Positions 5,649 through 8,127 of a DNA stretch of 8,127 nucleotides are shown piece by piece. Positions within the stretch are counted from its first letter, which is position 1. Each line of letters opens with the position of its first letter. The notes below the pieces were generated by a model, which worked only from the letters and a program-made list of their open reading frames with translations, ran no database searches and was not told the origin of the DNA. The stretch lies in the NCBI RefSeq assembly GCF_946998875.1, contig NZ_CAMQAY010000036.1, positions 1 through 8,127 of the forward strand. The letters run 5' to 3'. The position numbers and the translations under genes are program-made. The stretch is from an uncultured Peptoniphilus sp. GTDB taxonomy: Bacteria > Bacillota > Clostridia > Tissierellales > Peptoniphilaceae.

Positions 5649-6542
5649 ATGAAGAGAGTTAAGATAATTGCAAACCCAAATTCGGGCAGAGGCGCAGCTC
5701 TAGGAAAAATTTTAGAATTAATTGAGCTAATGAGCCACGATAAATATGAAATTGAATTATTATTTACCCATGAGGAAGGCGACGGCAAAAATTTCGCTTT
5801 AAATTTCACGGGAGAAGATTTTATAATATGTTCTGGTGGCGATGGCACAGTAAACGAAGTTGTAAATGGAATATATCTTTCAAAGAGAGATACTCCCCTT
5901 GCAATTCTTCAAAGTGGAACTGTAAACGACTTTGCCAATGCCCAAGGACTTCCAACTTCGCCCTTTAAATTTTATCAAATGATAAAAAATTATAATTTAA
6001 AGACCATTGATTTAGGTCTTGCAGGCGATAGGGCCTTTATAAATGTAGCTGCTGGTGGAATGCTAACGGAAATTGCCTACACTGTCTCTGCTGAAAGGAA
6101 GGCAAGTCTTGGCAATATGGCATACTATCTTGAAGGTGCCAGAGAACTTTTGGAAAAGGGAATTTTTAAATATCAAAGGTCCTTTAATTTAAAGGTAAAA
6201 AGCAAGGAGATAGACGAAAGCGTAGACGCACTTTTGTTTTTAATAACTAACTCAACTTCAGTTGGCGGTTTCAAAAAAATGTCGCCCTTTGCCGATGTAT
6301 CTGATGGATATTTAGATGTTTTGATTTTTAAGAGAATAAAAATTTCTGATGTGCCTGAACTTTTTGCATCCCTAGTAGGAGGCAAGCACATAGACCACAA
6401 CAAGGTAATTTATCTAAAGACAAAAAATATAAGTATAGAATCTGATGAAGAAGTGACAATAGATGTTGATGGAGAAAAGACTTCTACACTTCCTATGAAT
6501 TTTAAAGTGTTGGAAAATAGGTTAAAAATAATAATACCATAA
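5649..6542 (+). CDS. Diacylglycerol kinase-family lipid kinase (YegS/BmrU/DgkB type)
   Basis: The family phosphorylates diacylglycerol or related lipids with ATP at the inner face of the membrane; in Gram-positives DgkB recycles diacylglycerol released by lipoteichoic acid synthesis. From the ATG at 5649 the protein has 297 residues, the usual length. The N-terminal catalytic domain shows A-N-P-N-S-G-R-G (8-15), the nucleotide loop GGDGTVNEVVNG (63-74) and S-G-T-V-N-D-F-A (89-96), where Val replaces the more usual small residue. A C-terminal beta-rich half begins around 125 with G-L-A-G-D-R-A-F-I-N-V-A-A-G-G. The frame is open to a TTG at 5565, but that codon lies in the upstream terminator loop and before the promoter. 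The ATG has GAGGAG (5639-5644) four bases ahead. The substrate is unproven, so no symbol is assigned. It is the first gene of a three-gene operon. Confidence 0.92.
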   Translation: MKRVKIIANPNSGRGAALGKILELIELMSHDKYEIELLFTHEEGDGKNFALNFTGEDFIICSGGDGTVNEVVNGIYLSKRDTPLAILQSGTVNDFANAQGLPTSPFKFYQMIKNYNLKTIDLGLAGDRAFINVAAGGMLTEIAYTVSAERKASLGNMAYYLEGARELLEKGIFKYQRSFNLKVKSKEIDESVDALLFLITNSTSVGGFKKMSPFADVSDGYLDVLIFKRIKISDVPELFASLVGGKHIDHNKVIYLKTKNISIESDEEVTIDVDGEKTSTLPMNFKVLENRLKIIIP

Positions 6543-6552
6543 GGAGGAAAGT

Positions 6553-7566
6553 ATGGCATCTACAATTAAAGATGTAGCAAAAATGGCAGATGTGTCCATT
6601 TCTACAGTATCAAGGGTAATAAATGACTCAAAACCCGTTAGCCCAGAGGCACGAAGAAGAGTTTTGCACGCCATAGATGTTTTGGACTATAAGCCAAATG
6701 AAGTGGCTAGAAGTTTAGTTACAAAAAAGTCTAATTTAATAGGTGTAATTGTAGAAGACATTGGGTCTAACTTTATTTCACAAATCCTAAGAGGAGTGGA
6801 AGAAGTTGGAAGAATGTACAAATACGACATACTTTTATCAAGCTCCTATGGCGATCAAGAATCTGAAATGAAGTTTGCAAACTTGTTGGCACAAAAACAA
6901 GTAGAAGGAATAATTGTAATTTCAAACTTGCACAATCCTAAACTTGAATACAAGTTGGAAGAAAGCAAAATTCCTTATGTAATAATAAGCAATTTCTACG
7001 ACATAGAAAAATTCTCTGCCACAATTGATTATGAAAAGGCATCCTATGACATGGTAAATCTTTTAATTGCCAAAGGACACAAAAATATTGCCTCTCTAGG
7101 AGTTAGAAGGGACTATGACAGAACCTTTGAAAAGAAAAAAATCGAAGGCTATAACAAAGCCATGGAGGAACATGGTCTAAAGAAAATCAACTTATTTGTT
7201 GAAGGTCTTGAGGCAGAAGATGTAGAAAATGAAGAAAAAAATATTATTAATGCAATAAAAAAAGAAAAAATAACAGCTTTCTTTACATCCTATGACACAA
7301 TTGCAATTCACCTAATGAACTTGCTTTTAGACAACAACTACAAGACACCTCAAGATATTTCTGTAACAGGCTTTGGCGGATCCTACATTTCAAATATTTA
7401 TAGACCAAAGCTTACCACTGTTAAGATTCCTTATTATGACATTGGAGCAGTTTCCATTAGAAAGATTTTGAAGAAAATTGCCAAGGAAGATAGCGACTTT
7501 TCAGAAAATGTAGTGCTTCCATCAGAAATACTTGAAAGAGAAAGTGTAAAAAGTTTAAATGACTAG
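6553..7566 (+). CDS. LacI-family transcriptional regulator, CcpA-like
   Basis: This DNA-binding regulator has 337 residues, typical of the family. The N-terminal helix-turn-helix (about 4-50: T-I-K-D-V-A-K-M-A-D-V-S-I-S-T-V-S-R-V-I-N) and hinge helix N-E-V-A-R-S-L (49-55) are intact. They are followed by a periplasmic-binding-protein fold (about 60-330). Resemblance to Bacillus CcpA is high by eye. It includes M-Y-K-Y-D-I-L-L-S, T-I-D-Y-E-K-A, G-H-K-N-I-A and P-Y-Y-D-I-G-A-V-S-I-R at 293-303. That last segment corresponds to the CcpA surface that binds HPr-Ser46-P, with Tyr295 and Arg303 kept. This favours a catabolite control protein, but a CcpA paralogue responding to another ligand is possible, so I withhold the symbol. 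TAAGGAGG overlaps the stop of the kinase gene, ten bases before the ATG. The last eight bases overlap the next gene. I saw no convincing cre operator in the window. Confidence 0.92.
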   Translation: MASTIKDVAKMADVSISTVSRVINDSKPVSPEARRRVLHAIDVLDYKPNEVARSLVTKKSNLIGVIVEDIGSNFISQILRGVEEVGRMYKYDILLSSSYGDQESEMKFANLLAQKQVEGIIVISNLHNPKLEYKLEESKIPYVIISNFYDIEKFSATIDYEKASYDMVNLLIAKGHKNIASLGVRRDYDRTFEKKKIEGYNKAMEEHGLKKINLFVEGLEAEDVENEEKNIINAIKKEKITAFFTSYDTIAIHLMNLLLDNNYKTPQDISVTGFGGSYISNIYRPKLTTVKIPYYDIGAVSIRKILKKIAKEDSDFSENVVLPSEILERESVKSLND

Positions 7567-8080
7567 AATTGCCATTGAAACAAATAGCCAAATAATAAAA
7601 AGAGGGCTTCAAAATATTTTAAAGGATTATGAAGTCCTTGATTTTTATGAATCTACAAGAGAAGACTTTGACTTATTGATCTTTGAGGACAAAAACTTAG
7701 AAAATAGAAGAGAAGAAAAAATAAGAATAGTTGGAGATAGAGACCTTCCACTTAACATCGACTACTCTCTTTTAAGTCTTAAGTCATCAGAAGAAGAAAT
7801 ACTTGAAGCAGTGGATAAGACCTTAAGAGGATATGTATATATAGAAGAAAGCTTAAAGGAAGCTAAGAGAAATAGAAGTAAAAAGTTTGACAAGATAAAG
7901 ACACTTACAAGGAGAGAAAAATACTTATTAGAAGAAATAATAGCAGGCAAAACTAATAAGGACATCTCAAAGGAAATTTATATTAGTGAGAAAACAATAA
8001 AAAATAATCTCACAGCCCTGTACAAAAAATTAGAAGTAAGTGGAAGAAGAGAAATCATAAATAATTACAGCGGAATTTAA
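7559..8080 (+). CDS. LuxR/NarL-type DNA-binding protein with reduced receiver-like domain
   Basis: A 173-residue protein, clearly shorter than the roughly 210 residues of NarL/FixJ response regulators. The C-terminal LuxR helix-turn-helix (about 114-166) is canonical: L-T-R-R-E-K-Y-L-L-E-E-I, then G-K-T-N-K-D-I-S-K-E-I-Y-I-S-E-K-T-I-K-N-N, then K-K-L-E-V. The first 95 residues look like a shrunken receiver: R-I-A-I (3-6), a helix, E-V-L-D-F-Y, F-D-L-L-I-F-E-D (37-44), K-I-R-I-V (54-58), then L-L-S-L-K followed by S-S-E-E-E-I-L-E-A-V, as at the end of true receivers. The first strand lacks the usual acidic pair, and the middle helices are mostly missing, so phosphorylation is doubtful. The start overlaps the end of the regulator gene by eight bases, and I see no good ribosome site, which suggests translational coupling. 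The targets are unknown. Confidence 0.85.
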   Translation: MTRIAIETNSQIIKRGLQNILKDYEVLDFYESTREDFDLLIFEDKNLENRREEKIRIVGDRDLPLNIDYSLLSLKSSEEEILEAVDKTLRGYVYIEESLKEAKRNRSKKFDKIKTLTRREKYLLEEIIAGKTNKDISKEIYISEKTIKNNLTALYKKLEVSGRREIINNYSGI

Positions 8081-8090
8081 AAATTTTATC

Positions 8091-8119
8091 AAATATGTTA
8101 GTAATCCTAACATATTTTT
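8091..8119 (+). terminator. Intrinsic terminator of the three-gene operon
   Basis: AAATATGTTAG (8091-8101) is perfectly complementary to CTAACATATTT (8107-8117) around the five-base loop TAATC. Five T (8115-8119) end the hairpin. The stem is A+T-rich but long, and it starts ten bases after the last stop codon. Confidence 0.82.
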
Positions 8120-8127
8120 GAATTTAG

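Noticed and set aside
5549..5848. - strand open frame across the start of the lipid kinase gene
   Set aside because: It is antisense to a terminator, a promoter and the conserved kinase N-terminus, and its product matches nothing I know.
5926..5942. cre-like operator (TGTAAACG) inside the lipid kinase gene
   Set aside because: The first half matches a catabolite-response element, but the second half does not complete the palindrome, and the bases encode the conserved GTVNDF motif.

Overview
The window is A+T-rich DNA with compact genes, mostly on the + strand. It has strong AGGAGG-type ribosome binding sites, sigma-70/SigA-type promoters and U-tailed intrinsic terminators. Together with the gene set (type III glutamine synthetase, CTP synthase, NAD kinase, YtxH and DUF948 proteins, a CcpA-like LacI regulator), this points to a low-GC Gram-positive anaerobe. 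A Clostridia/Tissierellia (Peptoniphilaceae such as Anaerococcus or Peptoniphilus) chromosome is my best guess. That placement is inference from gene style, not a database match. I see no mobile element, CRISPR array, tRNA or rRNA gene.

Layout. (1) 1-2319: the 3' end of a type III glutamine synthetase gene runs directly into pyrG. The pyrG Shine-Dalgarno overlaps the upstream stop codon, and an intrinsic terminator closes the unit. One enzyme makes glutamine and the next uses it as nitrogen donor for CTP. (2) 2368-3269: nadK on the - strand converges on pyrG. It has its own terminator, folded over its stop codon, and starts at TTG. (3) 3205-4164: a divergent promoter region drives nadK to the left and an RluA/RluD-type pseudouridine synthase gene to the right. 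The two putative -10 boxes overlap. (4) 4161-4479: a near-consensus promoter, whose -35 overlaps the stop codon of the pseudouridine synthase gene, feeds a roughly 185-nt stretch that folds into a compact multibranched RNA. It has a long closing stem, a second long helix and three internal hairpins, two of them capped by GAAA tetraloops. I cannot assign it firmly to a family; it is the most interesting item in the window. (5) 4480-5586: ytxH-like and DUF948 genes encode two small proteins, each with one membrane segment followed by a long helical tail. They look like a pair of envelope or stress proteins and end at an intrinsic terminator. (6) 5599-8119: a new promoter starts a tight three-gene operon of a diacylglycerol-kinase-family lipid kinase, a CcpA-like LacI regulator, and a small LuxR-type DNA-binding protein with a shrunken receiver-like domain. 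A perfect 11-bp terminator hairpin closes it.

Overall the window is housekeeping chromosome. The undescribed-looking elements are the structured RNA upstream of the ytxH/DUF948 pair and the orphan LuxR protein with the reduced receiver, translationally coupled to the CcpA-like regulator.
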